Shown: piece by piece, positions 13,343 to 15,184 of the stretch
How positions within the stretch are numbered: the first letter of the stretch is position 1
Layout: every line of letters starts with the position of its first letter
Origin: Pseudomonadota bacterium
Lineage (GTDB): Bacteria > Pseudomonadota > Alphaproteobacteria > Rhizobiales > Xanthobacteraceae
Direction: 5' to 3'
Assembly: GCA_023434095.1 (NCBI GenBank)
Contig: JAEYTJ010000197.1
Location: 1 to 15,184 of the forward strand
DNA length: 15,184 bases
Translations under genes and position numbers: made by a program
Notes under the pieces: model-generated
What the model saw: only the letters and a program-made list of their open reading frames with translations
Databases searched by the model: none
Told to the model about the DNA's origin: nothing

Positions 13343-14280
13343 GCCTGCCCGTCATTCTCACCTGCGCGGTCACCGGCTCCATCCACACGCCGTCGATGAG
13401 CCCCTATCTCCCCATCACGCCCGAACAGATCGCCGAGCAGGCGATCGAGGCGGCGGAAGCGGGGGCAGCGATCCTGCATCTGCACGCCCGCGATCCCGCC
13501 AGCGGCACGCCCTCGGCCGATCCCGCGCTGTTCCAGGACATGGTGGAGCGCATCCGTGCCCGCTGCGACGCCGTGCTGAACCTCTCCACCGGCGGCTCCT
13601 CGCGCATGACGCTGGACGACCGGCTGGCGGCGGCACGCCTCATCGAACCGGAAATGTGCTCGCTCAACATGGGCTCGATGAATTTCGGCCTGTTCCCCCT
13701 CGCCGATCGCTATGACTGGCAGCAAGAATGGGAGCGCGGCTTTCTGGAAGCCACCCGCGCGGTCATCTTCCGCAACAGCTTCGAGGACATCGAGACTATA
13801 CTCGCCGACCTCGGCGCCCGGCGCGGCGCGCGCTTCGAACTCGAATGCTACGATATCGGGCACCTGCAGACGGTCGCCTTCTATCTCAGGCAGGGACTGC
13901 TGAAGCCGCCGGTCTTCATCCAGTTCGTACTAGGCGTGCTCGGCGGCATCGACGCGGCGCCCGAACAGCTGATGCACATGAAGGCCAGCGCCGACCGGCT
14001 GCTCGGCAGCGGCTATCAGTTCTCGGTGCTCGCCGCCGGTCGCCAGCAAATGCCGCTCGGCACCATGGGCGTTATACTCGGCGGCAATGTCCGGGTCGGG
14101 CTGGAGGACAACCTCGCCATCGCCCGTGGCGAACTCGCCACCTCGAACGCCGCGCAGGTGCGCAAAATGCGGCGGATCATCGAGGAACTCGGCCATCGCC
14201 TCGCCACCCCGGACGAGGTGCGCGCCCGGCTCGGGCTCAAGGGCATCCCCTCCATCGCAAGCGGGAGCTCCGCCCCATGA
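13339..14280 (+). CDS. BKACE-family (DUF849) beta-keto acid cleavage enzyme, 3-keto-5-aminohexanoate cleavage-like
   Basis: This 313-residue zinc enzyme belongs to the family in which a beta-keto acid and acetyl-CoA give acetoacetate and a shortened acyl-CoA. The TIM-barrel pattern is clear. Zinc ligands His47 and His49 lie in ILHLHARDP, and Arg252 and Glu256 in NVRVGLEDN correspond to the conserved Arg and third metal ligand of the lysine-fermentation enzyme Kce. NLSTGGSS (81-88) and CSLNMGSMNFG (107-117) line the active site in the family. The length is normal. It overlaps both neighbours by ATGA, showing tight coupling with the aminotransferase and deacetylase. Family members differ in substrate (3-keto-5-aminohexanoate, dehydrocarnitine, beta-ketoadipate and others), and the specific substrate is not readable here. 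Confidence 0.93.
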   Translation: MSLPVILTCAVTGSIHTPSMSPYLPITPEQIAEQAIEAAEAGAAILHLHARDPASGTPSADPALFQDMVERIRARCDAVLNLSTGGSSRMTLDDRLAAARLIEPEMCSLNMGSMNFGLFPLADRYDWQQEWERGFLEATRAVIFRNSFEDIETILADLGARRGARFELECYDIGHLQTVAFYLRQGLLKPPVFIQFVLGVLGGIDAAPEQLMHMKASADRLLGSGYQFSVLAAGRQQMPLGTMGVILGGNVRVGLEDNLAIARGELATSNAAQVRKMRRIIEELGHRLATPDEVRARLGLKGIPSIASGSSAP

Positions 14281-15184
14281 AGGTGATCTTCGATGCCGCG
14301 CAGAAGAAGCACTATCCCGGCTTCTTTCTGACCAGCGGGGCGCGCGCCCCGAACCCGGAAGTGCCCGCCCGCGCCGATATTCTGTTCGCCGCCGCCTGCG
14401 CCGCCGGCCTCACGCCGGAGGCGCCGCCCGATCTCGGCTATGCTCCGGCCGCCGCCATCCACACGCCGGAATATCTCGCCTTCCTCAAAGGCATCTTCGC
14501 GCGCTGGCAGCGCATCGAAGGGGCGTCGGACGAGGTGATCCCCAATATCCATCCCAATGGGCGCGGGGGCTCCTACCCGCTCTCCGCCGTCGGCCAGGCC
14601 GGCTACCACATGGCCGATACCTCCTGCCCGATCGGGGCGGAGACCTATGAAGCCGCGCTGCACAGCGCCCACGCCGCCGCCCATGCGGCGCAGCTTGTGC
14701 AGGAGGGTGCGGCAGCGGCCTATGCGCTCTGCCGCCCGCCCGGCCATCACGCCTTCCCGGATATGGCCGGCGGTTTCTGCTACCTCAACAATGCCGCCAT
14801 CGCCGCGCAGAGGCTGCGCGCAAGCACCGCCCGCGTCGCCATTCTCGACATCGACGTGCACCACGGCAATGGCACGCAGGGCGTGTTCTACGACCGGGCG
14901 GACGTGCTCACCGTCTCCCTCCACGCCGACCCGGCGCGGTTCTACCCCTTCTTCTGGGGTCATGCGGCGGAGCGCGGCGACGGCGCGGGCCTCGGCTACA
15001 ATCTCAACCTTCCACTGCCGCGCAAGACCGGCGACGAGGGCTTCCTCGCCGCGCTGGATCACGCCTTGGCGCGCATCGCCGCCTTCTGTCCGGGGGCGCT
15101 CGTCATCGCGCTCGGGCTCGACGCCTATGAGGGCGACCCCTTCGCCGGCCTCAGCGTCTCGACCCCCGGCTTCGGCCGCATCGG
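14277..15184 (+). CDS. Acetylpolyamine amidohydrolase / class II-like histone deacetylase family protein (3' end cut by window)
   Basis: The first 302 residues of a zinc deacetylase are visible; the frame is open to the window end. The N-terminus MKVIFDAAQKKHYPG and the overall layout match acetylpolyamine amidohydrolases (about 340 residues), so roughly 40 residues should be missing, including the usual catalytic Tyr. Visible active-site residues are the His157-His158 pair in CRPPGHHAF, zinc ligands Asp193 and His195 in ILDIDVHHGNGTQ, and Asp282 in ALGLDAYEGDP. These positions nearly coincide with those recalled for the Mycoplana ramosa enzyme (158/159, 195, 197, 284). The ATG overlaps the BKACE stop (ATGA). 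Likely role: removing an acetyl group from an N-acetylated polyamine or amino acid to feed the aminotransferase. Confidence 0.93.
   Translation, partial: MKVIFDAAQKKHYPGFFLTSGARAPNPEVPARADILFAAACAAGLTPEAPPDLGYAPAAAIHTPEYLAFLKGIFARWQRIEGASDEVIPNIHPNGRGGSYPLSAVGQAGYHMADTSCPIGAETYEAALHSAHAAAHAAQLVQEGAAAAYALCRPPGHHAFPDMAGGFCYLNNAAIAAQRLRASTARVAILDIDVHHGNGTQGVFYDRADVLTVSLHADPARFYPFFWGHAAERGDGAGLGYNLNLPLPRKTGDEGFLAALDHALARIAAFCPGALVIALGLDAYEGDPFAGLSVSTPGFGRI

Noticed and set aside
14016..15062. 348-codon minus-strand open frame opposite the BKACE and deacetylase genes
   Set aside because: Antisense shadow with no motifs, opposite the clearly recognised plus-strand enzymes.
1..15184. tRNA, rRNA, CRISPR array, insertion sequence or attachment site
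   Set aside because: No repeated spacer structure, transposase or integrase motif, flanking repeats or cloverleaf-like sequence was seen on either strand.

Overview
The window is GC-rich, with strongly G/C-biased third codon positions and frequent 1-4 bp gene overlaps (ATGA, GTGA, TGATG). Together with the gene families present, this points to an alphaproteobacterium. The order Hyphomicrobiales (Xanthobacteraceae-like) is my best guess, because a cytochrome of the methanol-metabolism-related type sits beside amine-catabolism genes. That placement is inferred from gene content only; no rRNA or marker gene is present.

Left block (1-5084). A minus-strand operon reads from 4212 down to a terminator at 1-33. 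It encodes a periplasmic substrate-binding protein, a permease, an ATPase, a second, different permease (a NitT/TauT-type ABC importer) and, last, a fumarylacetoacetate-hydrolase-family enzyme. A GntR/FCD-family regulator is transcribed divergently. The shared intergenic region carries two similar TTGG-N3-(C/A)CAA elements, one inside the apparent importer promoter and one just downstream of it. The simplest reading is that the regulator controls uptake and first-step cleavage of a small organic acid whose identity the sequence does not reveal.

Middle block (5187-9954). A stand-alone lasso-peptide B2-type (transglutaminase-like) cysteine protease gene lies on the plus strand, preceded by a 22-codon ORF that owns the only strong ribosome binding site. 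It converges on a minus-strand tripartite export operon: HlyD/YbhG-type adaptor, ABC ATPase and ABC-2 permease, linked by 4-bp overlaps. A 55-codon ORF of uncertain reality ends 4 bp before the adaptor gene. An alpha/beta-hydrolase gene is divergent from the exporter.

Right block (9957-15184). A possible 70-residue minus-strand protein is followed by an AT-richer regulatory stretch with inverted repeats, a secreted FecR-like domain protein with a good terminator, and a four-cysteine c-type cytochrome. Last comes a tightly overlapping operon of class III aminotransferase, DUF849/BKACE beta-keto acid cleavage enzyme and acetylpolyamine-amidohydrolase-like deacetylase, the last cut by the window end. 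These three enzymes could form a route that deacetylates an N-acetylated amine or amino acid, transaminates it and cleaves a beta-keto acid with acetyl-CoA.

The most unusual items are the orphan B2 protease with its micro-ORF leader, the promoter/operator layout at 4269-4317, and the three-enzyme amine operon. No tRNA, rRNA, CRISPR array, transposase or integrase was recognised.
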